A stretch of 64,000 bases of DNA from Sthenelais limicola. Taxonomy: Eukaryota > Annelida > Polychaeta > Phyllodocida > Sigalionidae. Each line of letters begins with the position of its first letter. The stretch's first letter is position 1. The stretch lies in contig OW804096.1 in NCBI GenBank assembly GCA_942159475.1, forward strand, positions 13,875,871 to 13,939,870, given 5' to 3'. Below the pieces are notes generated by a model that was given only the letters and a program-made list of their open reading frames with translations, ran no database searches and had not been told where the DNA came from. Positions 21,660-31,042 of the stretch are shown here, piece by piece. Position numbers and translations under genes: made by a program.

Positions 21660-23070
21660 TGATGGTTATACGTGGTGATATGGGTTAGCTTCATATTTAA
21701 GTAGTAGACTTTCATTTTAATCATAATAGAAAAGCTTTTTGTTTAATGCCTTTTTTTGTCTCAACCTTGTCCCAAATCTGCCTGCTTTTAACTTAGGGAC
21801 ATTCATAAAGCTGTTGCGTATTAATTTATTTATATATATATAATATATATAACAATTTTTATTCAGTAAACATATACATTTCTGTAATAATGAGATACTG
21901 AAAAGGAATGGTCCCTCTCAATATGCAGTCTACGCTGAAATCATATTTGAGAAATATATCCATATTTAAACTAGAATATTAATTTAAAAAGATTCTTCAC
22001 ATTTTTTTTTTAATTTTAGAATTTCTCTTGTTAAAGTTTGAGCTAGCGTTAAGACACATTCTAAACATAAATAACAAGCATGCAGTTATTTGCGAATGTG
22101 CTTTGTCGCCTGACCTGTTTTGGACCAACGCATGGCAATTTTCTTTTTCATCAACATGCTATCCTTAATGGCAGCATCGTGTTTCAATGTTCGTAGTTAA
22201 AAATAATTCCCATGCCTTTGAGCCGTTTACGTGGCATTGTACTTTAATAATGTGTGTCTGCAGAGACAAAGTAGTATGAAATGTTATTTTTTTTTTTTAA
22301 ATTTAAAAATGTTTTTGTTTATCCCCTTGATAATCTGCTGTTGTTATATCTTGAGAAAGGATGGATCCACCTGGTTTAATTTAACAATGGGATCGTTTTT
22401 AGAATTTTCTCTTATATCCTAATGCGCAGTACGACCAATTAAGATAATATATCTATTTATTTTGACATTTTTCCTTCTTATCTCTTGGTAAAATTCACTT
22501 TGATACATGTCCTCTGTATGACTGAAGTGGTCATGATGGTACCCAGAGATCAATTATATAATCTTCATGTAGATTTGGGTAGGATCCTTTTATTTCAAAA
22601 TATATGGAAACTATCTGTGGTACACATACACAAACCCCTGAACAAGTAGAAACAGGAAATTTGTCCTATCTTTTTTTTTTTTTTTTTTTTTATCTGTCTG
22701 TCCTATCTTAGAGTAAATTATTACTCTGAGGTTCAACTGTTCATTTTAGTAAAATATTTTACTCTAAGAATGTTCTAATATATTTCCTTTAGTAAAGTAT
22801 TGTTCTAATAAAATTCCTATAAATGTGTCACAATAATAGCTGTACTCCTATAACTTGTGCTAGAATAACCCCTTTATATATGGCCATATATTTGAGTATA
22901 ATCACCCTAATTGAAAAACAATATTATATTAAGGATATTGGGGTACCGCTGGGTATGTGGTAGAGTTACCTGCTGCTGATATATGGGCCTGTGGTATTAA
23001 GGTATAGCGTGGGAACGTGCAGAAGCAGAAGCTCTGATAGATGAGGATGTATTATAGAATCAGTGAACCA
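21660..23070. other. No gene recognised
   Basis: AT-rich with T runs near 22002, 22288 and 22670. A TTTTTATTCAG string near 21850 may be an antisense retroposon tail. No coding structure found. Confidence 0.45.
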
Positions 23071-23329
23071 CCATTGTGATGATGGTTAATGGATCCCCCC
23101 CACCATTGGCCCCCCTCCCACCCTCCCACCCTCCACCACCACACCTAGCACTGTGGGATGTGGCTTTGGCAATTATCCATTCTCACGGTCCTGGTGGGAG
23201 GGGGTTATTTCGTGGATATGAAGTGACTGGCCATATCGTTTCGCTACCCTTCCTTTCTTAGTTAGCTTTCATTCTGTCTCGCTACTCTGTATTTTTCTGT
23301 CTCTTCTCTCTATTTCTCTTTGTTTCGCT

Positions 23330-23600
23330 CTCTTTGTCTCTGTCATTCTCTCTCTCTCTCCCTCCCCCCCCCCTCTTTCTCTCTCCCCCACTCTCCCTCG
23401 CCTATCTCTACTCCTCTCTCCCTCTGGCTCACCCCCTCTCTCTCTCCCTCTCTCTCCCTCTCCCCCTCTCTCTCTTCCCCTTTCTCTCCCTCTCTCTCTT
23501 CCCCTTTTTCTCTCTCTCCCCCTCTCTCTTCCCCCTTTCTCTCCCTCTCTCTCCCCTTTTTCTCTCTCTCCCCCTCTCTCTCATATTATTGTCCGTCGCC
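23330..23600. repeat. CT-rich microsatellite
   Basis: Imperfect (CT)n with CCC and TTT variants. Open frames across it are simple-sequence translations. Confidence 0.9.
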
Positions 23601-23979
23601 GCCACTCATATTAAAGTACTGCATAAGACAATAAGACAACACTTTATTGTTGTACAATTATTCTATTGATCAAAACGCTCTAAAACATCAATGATTCCCC
23701 CCTCCCCCTCCCCTCTCCTCCTCCCCATATATAAATGCCCCCATCTCCCCGTCTGCCCCTACTTACCCTGCTTCTATAGGGTTCTGTGGTCAGGACCTAC
23801 TGGTTGTGAGCTTGTCTTTCTCTCATTTATACCACCTCACTTTAATGGTAGGTACTCGACTACCTGTGCCCAGGTGTTTGAAGTGTCCTGCCTATAGCCA
23901 TCATCTCTACCTCTCCTCACTTACCTGTGGTTGGTATATGGTACAGGTGAGACAATACACACCTGTGGGTGGTCTCTGG

Positions 23980-24170
23980 TGAAAATCTATCAACCTCACA
24001 TAAAAACAACCCACTTTTTGGTAGCTCCTGGAAAAGTTTCATTGAAAAAGGTCAAAGGTGTCAATAATTGGTCTCAGGTGAAAATCTGTCAATCTCCCAT
24101 AAAAACCCACTTTTTGAAAGCTCCTGGAATTTGGAAAAATCTTTCATTGAAAAAGTTCAAAGGTGTCAAT
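23980..24170 (+). repeat. Local direct duplication of about 95 bp
   Basis: TGGTGAAAATCTATCAACCTC ... AAAGGTGTCAATA is followed by a second copy with CAGGTGAAAATCTGTCAATC ... AAAGGTGTCAATT. Not recognisable as coding. Confidence 0.6.
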
Positions 24171-24626
24171 TGGGTAGGTCGTGCAGGTGTTGGAAGGTTA
24201 CAAAAATAGCATAAAATGAAATCTTGATATAAGATATAATTAATATTTATTTAATACAATTTGTTGTACGCTTAATATGTAATCGCTACCATAATTATGT
24301 CCAGTGCTATCAGCGTTTAACCTCTAGGGCTAATAATGTTACCATGTTTATTATTAAGGGTTTAACCAATGCATGGAAGTCATTACATTATTCTTTGATT
24401 TTCAGTGACAAGATTTAGTGTTATTTTTCTAATTGATACTAAATTTATCCATGTCTCATCTTTTACCATGCACCCGTGTACTCTCTATAAGATGTGTATT
24501 GTCGCAAGCTATTCGCCACCCTTGACTGCCATTATTATATCTGTTATCATTTGCCTTGCCTGATTGTTTCTTGAATATGTTTAGGAAAAGCTGCTATAAT
24601 TTATTATTTGTTTATTCATTTCCTGG

Positions 24627-24845
24627 TGTATAGTAAAACCTTGCAGATTGGTTCAAGAACCTAATATATTGAGGTACATATCTGGTTTAACAGAATATTC
24701 GGATTAAAGCGGTGTTTTTTTTTGTTTTTTTTTTATTCATTTCAAGGCCAAGACATTTAAATATACTGTTAGTATAATAGTACAGTATAGAGAATGGCTA
24801 TAGCTGTCCATAATAGCGAGGTGTCTGGATTAAAGGTTGCTCTGT
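24627..24845. mobile_element. Decayed TIR element with GGTGTC(C/T)GGATTA motif
   Basis: AGTAAAACCTTGCAGATTGG at the left and GCGAGGTGTCTGGATTAAAG at the right. The motifs resemble pogo/Tigger-type termini (CAGTGAAACCTC ... GTGTCCGGATTA), heavily decayed. Relatives are at 25784, 26415 and 44657. Confidence 0.4.
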
Positions 24846-25015
24846 TATTGAAAGTAACATGTAGTGGCTGATACAATGCTCAGTATGGCTCGCTCGGCCC
24901 ATAAATGTTGAAGTGTCTGTATTCGGGGTTTAACAGGACGTTACCTGAGTTTCGGTTTCGCTGCAACCTTGGAACTTCCCGAATCCCTTCCCATCCTCCA
25001 CCTCTTCCCATACTA

Positions 25016-25248
25016 GGGTGAAATCACCAGAAAATGTACAATCCACCTTCACCAATCCTTTCAAATAACCCAAATTTCAGGTGAAAGTAAAATCCAAATA
25101 CAGTTCAACCTAACCAAACAGAGTGCTAGAATCAATGCAATGTCGAATATACTCGAATTTACCTAGTATTGACCAAATTGCAGCCTAATTTAGCAGATTT
25201 TACTAGATGTGTACTGCTGCCAATTGTACATTCTCGGAAAATCTTCCC
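25016..25248 (+). mobile_element. GGGTCAG MITE (GGGTGAAATC variant)
   Basis: 233 bp from GGGTGAAATCACCAGAAAAT to GGAAAATCTTCCC. ATACTA flanks both sides. Confidence 0.8.
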
Positions 25249-25783
25249 ATACTAAGCTTTCCAATTCTTGTATGATCTAAGCTCGTATGTTTCCTCTCTC
25301 CTTCTTTATCTGTTGTCAAATATTCCAAATCGTCTCAAAATGTTTCACAGATTTTCTATCCTTTCCTTTCCTTCTAAGATGAAAATTTCCAATTAAAAAT
25401 AAATTCAATATCAATATTAGACAGCCTACTTCTCCTCGCTCTAGCGCGGGTATTTTGCTTTTTAAAAAACCCAATTTACAACCGATTCCATATAAAAAAT
25501 AAATTAAAATTAAAATAAAAATTCAGTATGTACTGCTTGCTCTAGTGTTGGGGGCTACTCTCTGTTTACTCGTGGCGGAGGCAGTTATTTTTATTTATTT
25601 TTTTTTATTATTTTTTTGTCAGTTATTGTGATAGGACTGGGCAGTGGTAGACCGCCACCACAGACAGGGGTAGATGGTGAGATCATCCCTTTCTTCCCCT
25701 GTCAGGGCCCTAGCCACAAATAGGTCCTCGTTATTATGAAGCCAGACCACTCCCAAATCTTCCTCCTCTACACCGAGTATAAT

Positions 25784-25860
25784 ACAGTGAAACCTCTCTT
25801 GTATGGACATTTTCTGAGACTCAAATGTCCCGATTATAGGGGTGTCCGGATGCTTGGTTA
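25784..25860 (+). mobile_element. Pogo-like terminus fragment
   Basis: ACAGTGAAACCTCTCTTGTA followed by TATAGGGGTGTCCGGATGCT. CAGTGAAACCTCT is a common terminus of pogo/Tigger-type elements. Only one end is seen. Confidence 0.4.
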
Positions 25861-26014
25861 TTTCCTGGATGCCTTGCTTGAAAATTGGCGGGGAAAAGCC
25901 TCCGGTTTTGGATATTTGTTTTTATTTGTTGATCCATGGCAGGATAGTAAGGAGGTGCCTAGATATGCCATGTTTGGTTGTTTAAATATTGTGCTACCAG
26001 GTCCAACTCAGACT

Positions 26015-26135
26015 ATATACAGTTGATCTTTGCTTTCCCCTGTGCCTGGGAAGAAGGGATGAACCAGAATTCGAACCCATAACCTTCTCATGCCCTTGGG
26101 TGTAGAGCCAGCACCTCAGGCTACCTAGCCATCTC
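26015..26135 (-). mobile_element. tRNA-derived SINE-like segment
   Basis: Read on the minus strand it starts GATGGCTAGGTAGCCTGAGG, A-box-like, and 50-60 bases later has GGTTATGGGTTCGAATTCTG, a good pol III B box (GGTTCGAATTC). The spacing fits a tRNA-like promoter, but there is no proper cloverleaf. A SINE head is the best reading. Confidence 0.5.
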
Positions 26136-26137
26136 TT

Positions 26138-26330
26138 TCAGTCTATCTAGCCTCTAGGTTTACAGCGTCTCAGATCAGATAAGAAGGGTATGTCAGTGAT
26201 TGGACGCCTACTGCGCTAATGGCCTTCCTGGCCCTGGAGTTGGCGTCTTAATTATAATGACATTTTGAGGTTTGGAGCGAGATGCTTTCCCTCAGCTTGG
26301 AGGGACTCTCTCAACTCTGGGCCTAGACTG
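26138..26330 (-). mobile_element. TCTAGG-family repeat
   Basis: Left CAGTCTATCTAGCCTCTAGG, interior GTCAGTGATTGGACGCCTAC, right CAACTCTGGGCCTAGACTG. Confidence 0.8.
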
Positions 26331-26414
26331 CCCTTTGAATAAAATACTCTCGACTCCCTAATCCTGTATTGGCTTTGGGGAAAACTAAGTCACCTCTATT
26401 CATTTCTATTTATG

Positions 26415-26570
26415 TGTACAGTCAACCCTCTCCATTATGAACATGCTTGGGTCTGGACTGTATAGTGTCCTTGATACCGAGGTGTCCCCGATTAACAGGT
26501 GGCACTATAATGGAGAGGTATAGTATAGACTGGCTCTAACTGGTACCAATAGCAAGGTGTGCACATTAGG
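26415..26570. mobile_element. Decayed pogo-like element
   Basis: ACAGTCAACCCTCTCCATTA and CACTATAATGGAGAGG form inverted arms, with GAGGTGTCCCCGATTA inside. Confidence 0.4.
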
Positions 26571-26777
26571 GAGTTGTCTACAAGTAAGGATAAATACTGA
26601 ACTTTGGAGCTTGACAAAATTATTATGAAAATTATTATAAGGAAACGCCTAAAACCAAGGAGATTTGTAACCTGCCCTGAAATTATTAGTTTCAAAAGAA
26701 GTTTGTATGCAGTATATTTCGCCTTAATTCCACTGTATGGGAGGAGATACGATACGAGCTGCATACAATTGGGTTCT

Positions 26778-27007
26778 GGGCGTCAGAAAATGTAAAATCA
26801 GCAGCTCTACACATTTAGTAAATTCTGCTAAATTAAGACTGAAAAGGGACACATCCTTGGTATATCCGAGTATATTTGGTATTGTGCTGATTGGAAGAAT
26901 CTGTGCTGTTATGTTCAACTGTATTTTAAACCTTATTTTTGTCTTAAACAAAGCTTATTTGAGAGAATTGGTGAAGACGAATTGTATATTTTTTGAAGAC
27001 CTGATCC
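26778..27007 (-). mobile_element. GGGTCAG MITE, reverse
   Basis: About 230 bp from GGGCGTCAGAAAATGTAAAA to TTTGAAGACCTGATCC. Confidence 0.8.
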
Positions 27008-27289
27008 ATATCACATGCCCCCCGCCTCGCCTCCCCCGAGCTTATCAAGGTTAATACAATGGATAAATGGACACATCTTAAAGTAAAAGTAGAGCTCAGA
27101 TGGAAGATCTATAAACCAAGAAGACTTTCAGCTCTCTCAATTATCATTCTCCTCATAAGACTTTGGTAATGTATTCTCTGATATCCTCAACTCCCCCGTA
27201 CATACCAGTAGACTCACACCCATATATGCATTCTCTCCCACCTCCGTCACAACAAACAATCAACATCATTATACATATAGAGGTGTAGT

Positions 27290-27496
27290 CGCCTCAATAA
27301 GTCAATTCTCCATCTTCTCAAACAACCCAAAGTTAAGACAACATTTGGTTCCAAATTCAGTTTAACATAAACGAATAGATTTTTTCTCAATCAATATTCT
27401 TAGATCTACCAAGTATTTATATTCTTTCAGCTTTATTTAGCAGAATTTACTAAATGTATAGAACTGCCAATTATACATTTTCGTACGGTCTGACCC
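27290..27496 (+). mobile_element. GGGTCAG MITE, left-truncated
   Basis: Begins in the interior (AATTCTCCATCTTCTCAAAC) and keeps the right end (CGTACGGTCTGACCC). First of four copies within about 1 kb. Confidence 0.75.
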
Positions 27497-27549
27497 ACCA
27501 CACCGGTATATTTTCTTTTTTGTCCCTTCAGCAAAATTATACCAAATAT

Positions 27550-27761
27550 GGGTCAGATTTTCAAAAAGATTACAATTCGCCCTCACCTATCCTCTCAAAT
27601 AATCCAAATCTAAGAGAAAAACACACCAAAGAGATATTCTTAATCAAGACAATGCCAAAGATACTCGGATATACATAGCATTTATAATTCTCCAGTCCAA
27701 TTTAGCAGAAGTTACCAAATTTGTAGAGCTGACGATTGTACATTTTCTGAAAATCTGACGC
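27550..27761 (+). mobile_element. GGGTCAG MITE, TSD ATAT
   Basis: 212 bp from GGGTCAGATTTTCAAAAAGA to GAAAATCTGACGC with ATAT on both sides; short internal deletion. Confidence 0.8.
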
Positions 27762-27849
27762 ATATACATTATACAATAAAACCGCTCTAGTCCCAGTCAT
27801 ATTGACCTTTTTATTCCCTACAAAACGAAGTCCATGTCTTCCAGTATAT

Positions 27850-28083
27850 GTGTGAAATCTCCAGAAAATGTACAATTTGTCTTGTACCAATTCTCTCAAA
27901 AAACCTAAATTTAAGACAAAAATTATGTTCAAAATAAGTTCAATCTAACCAAATAGATTGCTAGAATCAAGGCAACACCAAATATACTAGATATACCTAG
28001 TTTTTACCATCTCTCAGTTTAATTTAGCAGAATTTACTAAATATGTAGATCTGCCAATTGTACATTTTCTGAAAATCTGACCC
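27850..28083 (+). mobile_element. GGGTCAG MITE (GTGAAATC variant)
   Basis: 234 bp from GTGTGAAATCTCCAGAAAAT to GAAAATCTGACCC. Confidence 0.8.
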
Positions 28084-28105
28084 ATACGCCAGGATTCCTC
28101 TATAA

Positions 28106-28327
28106 GGGTCAGACTTTTAGAGAATGTACAATTGGCAGCTATACACATTTAGTAAATTCTGCAATTTGGTCAATACTAGGTAAATTCGAGTATATTCGGC
28201 ATTGCATTGATTCTAGCAATCTGTTTGGTTAGGTTGAACTGTATTTTGAACTTTATTTTCGTCTGAAATTTGGGTTATTTGAGAAGATTGTCGAAATTGA
28301 ATTGTACATTTTCTGAAAATCTGACCC
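28106..28327 (-). mobile_element. GGGTCAG MITE, TSD ATAA
   Basis: 222 bp from GGGTCAGACTTTTAGAGAAT to GAAAATCTGACCC with ATAA on both sides. Opposite orientation to its three neighbours. Confidence 0.85.
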
Positions 28328-28679
28328 ATAAGCACATATAGACAAAACATACATATATATCTGGCCATATCCTTTACCAATCCATGTGTAATTACTACAA
28401 CATATGTCAGAAATATCCTTTTCGGTACAAGCGATCCCCTTTCATCCGTCCTGTTGATTGAATCTTTTCGAGTACATGTGATAAATTTATCCGATTGAAT
28501 GAGAATGATAGCTGGGGAAAATAAGGATGTTTTGAGTGGTGCAATCCTCAGTGCTTTAAGAGTGGTGTGGGTCTATTGTGTGAGAGGGATGAATGGAACT
28601 GGATGAAGTAAAGTGGTATAAGTGTTATAAGTCCTCTTATTTGCCTTTTAGTCGAGTTCTGTGTGTCTGTCTGGCTGTC

Positions 28680-28747
28680 TCTTCTCTCAATCGTCTCTCT
28701 ATCTCTGTGTCTGTCTCTTCTCTCTCTGTCTTTTCTCTCTCTCCCTC

Positions 28748-28786
<39 letters not shown>

Positions 28787-28831
28787 GTCGGTCTCTGTCT
28801 CTTCTCGCTCTCTTCTCTATCTCTCCTTCTC

Positions 28832-28878
<47 letters not shown>

Positions 28879-28900
28879 ACCCTGTGTGTGTCTCACTGTC
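28680..28900. repeat. CT-rich microsatellite
   Basis: (CT)n with GTCT variants. The Ser/Leu and Arg/Glu frames here are not genes. Confidence 0.9.
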
Positions 28901-29039
28901 CCTCTCTCCCAGTACCTCTCTTCCCCGCTATTTTTAGCTTATAGATAATAATCTTATCTCGATTATCTTGGGTATAAATAGCCGAGGTGTAGTATTTACC
29001 TGCGTCATAAATAAATACTTGTACCTGCCCTTGATTCAC

Positions 29040-29130
29040 TCCTCACACTCATTGTCTCCCTTTGTCCCCCCGCCCCTCCCCCCCCCTCCCCCACTTCTCC
29101 GTGTGTTAAAGTAGCCCCCCCCCCCCCCGG
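29040..29130. repeat. C-rich tracts
   Basis: Several C runs upstream of the Raw-like gene. Low complexity. Confidence 0.6.
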
Positions 29131-29249
29131 CCATCCATCCACTATGAACTAACGCTCGTGTGGTTCCATATTAGTTGATTTAAACTTATTTTTTCCTCAC
29201 TAAAAGTAAAGGTAACAGCGGGAATACATAGAATTTAATTCCATTTATA

Positions 29250-29352
29250 AACTTGTCGACCTTTTTGTCACATTAATTTGATAATTTCTGTATATTTGGT
29301 GATGAATAAACAATTGGTGATGAATAAACAATTTTCTAATCTAATCTAATTA
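29250..29352 (+). mobile_element. Short retroposon 3' tail
   Basis: AACTTGTCGACCTTTTTGTC then GATGAATAAACAATT twice and a TCTAATCTAATCTAAT tail. GTCGACC(T/C)TTTTGTC is shared with the insert at 2270-2370, so both are probably 3' ends of one retroposon family with short tandem tails. Confidence 0.5.
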
Positions 29353-29460
29353 CGTCTATCTGTCTCTGCTGTCTCTCCTCTCTCCCTTTTCTCTTTCTTC
29401 CTCTGTCTGCCTCTCTCTGTCTCTGTCTGTCTGTCTCTCTCCCTCCTTATTCTCCCAATC
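29340..29460. repeat. CT-rich microsatellite
   Basis: Imperfect (CT)n and GTCT repeats just upstream of the putative promoter region. Confidence 0.7.
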
Positions 29461-29657
29461 ATTACCTATATTCTAAACTGCAGTGACAGATGAACCCCAC
29501 ATAATCACATAGCTACATCTACTCATACTGTACCCCCTATACCCCCATCCACCCCCCTTAGTCACTCTTCGTTACCCAATGCCCCCTTGTGCCCCCCCCC
29601 CCCGCCCTGTCTCTCCCCCAGCCCCCCTCCCCTATCAGTCATCCGTGTGTACAAGCA

Positions 29658-29697
29658 GTATAAAGCCTCCACCACCACCACCGCTTCCAACCATTCC
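29658..29697 (+). promoter_or_regulatory. Putative core promoter of the Raw-like gene
   Basis: TATAAAG at 29659-29665 and an initiator-like CCATTCC at 29691-29697, with its A 34 bases downstream of the TATA start. That is usual spacing for a TATA/Inr promoter. It implies a 5' UTR of about 250 bases before the ATG at 29942. Inference from motifs only. Confidence 0.35.
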
Positions 29698-29877
29698 CTC
29701 ACGGACCCGTGTTGCGCACACTTCTAGGAACAACAGTGAACGCTCCTAACTACACACACACACCCTGGTGGGACTTCTACACATCACCAGCGTCTATATA
29801 GTATATATACAGGGCCCTGTCGTACACAGTCGGCCAGTCCGGGACTTACACACACATCATACACACATCAATCCTAC

Positions 29878-29898
29878 ATGGCTAGGATGTGGATATAA
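29878..29898 (+). promoter_or_regulatory. Short upstream ORF in the 5' leader
   Basis: ATG GCT AGG ATG TGG ATA TAA, six codons and a stop, ending 43 bases before the main ATG. If transcription starts near 29693 it would be a uORF able to dampen translation. Confidence 0.3.
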
Positions 29899-29941
29899 AT
29901 ATTACATATATTATATATTAGAGAGATAGAGAGGCTTACCG

Positions 29942-30026
29942 ATGCCGCCCAACGCTAATACCGTGGTCCTACAGCAGAACATGCGTTGCCGTCGCAGGAA
30001 CCATGTTGGCAAATATCAACACCAAG
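29942..30026 (+). CDS. raw-like: Raw-like gene, exon 1 (start)
   Basis: ATG at 29942 begins MPPNANTVVLQQ, then a basic RCRRRN. It ends phase 1 at AAG|GTAGAT. The following V codon is completed by exon 2. This start is chosen because it is the first in-frame ATG after the leader and its phase matches exon 2. A second in-frame Met lies at residue 14. Confidence 0.7.
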
Positions 30027-31010
30027 GTAGATTGTGTTTAAAACACCCAGGTTTATATCTGAGGTCTTCTGTGCCATAGCTTCTTAATTTATCCATACTG
30101 GTTTCAAAACAGAATTGGCGAATCAAAACAAATTGACTGGGAACAAATGGTTTGTTTACCTAGCCTTGTCTTTTTTGTCCCCATTTACTTCAAAATTGTC
30201 TTACTCCTAGTATAATTCTAAATTTCTCTTAAAATATTACACTGCATGGTCTAAATTTAATGTATAGTTCATTCGGTTAAACATACATTTATGTTGATAA
30301 ATTTCAAAAGGAATTTGAAACGGGGGCCGAACAGAATACTTCCACTTCTAATATCCCCAACAGAATCACTTGCTACGCTTTTTTTTTGACAACTTTGCAA
30401 CTTTGTTACCTGTAACTTACCTGTGTAAGTTGTGTAACAATTGATATTTTGATCACAATTTTCGGAGAAACTAATAATCCAGTCATGGAGTGTTAACAAA
30501 GAGGGTTGTTTGCGGTTGGATCACTTAAATGTGAATATATTGGCCCAATTGTTGAGCTACATCCTCTACCTGCGGGGTTATAAGGGTGGTAATGATTCAC
30601 TGCCACTAGTACACACCTAATGAATGGCTGGAGGTTGAATGGTGGTGTGTAATTTACCTCAGAGGTTTCAATACTAGAGGTGGACGTTTTCTCACTCAGT
30701 TCACTCCCAGTAGCTACTGCGACTGCACCCACTTTTGAAAATGGTTTGAAATATTTTAGATTGGAGTCATTTTGTCACTCTGTGAAACACGTACTGAAAG
30801 GTAGCTTCCATCCTTTGGACTATTTTCTTTGATTTTTTAATTATTTAAGAAAAACCCACATCTATCTGTCTTTGTTTATTATCCCTTGTCATATTGTCAT
30901 ATTTCTGTGCGTTTCTCTGTGTGTGTGAGAAGAGAGGGAGAGAGAATATGTGTGTGTCTCTCTGTCTCTCTCTCTCTGTCTCTCTCTCTCTCTGTGTCTG
31001 TCTGCCTCTC

Positions 31011-31042
<32 letters not shown>

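Noticed and set aside
26015..26135. Functional tRNA gene on the minus strand
   Set aside because: A and B boxes are present, but the sequence does not pair into a cloverleaf by eye. SINE origin is more likely.
26737..27054. 105-aa ORF
   Set aside because: Mostly a MITE (26778-27007) read in one frame. The same shadow ORF recurs in other copies.
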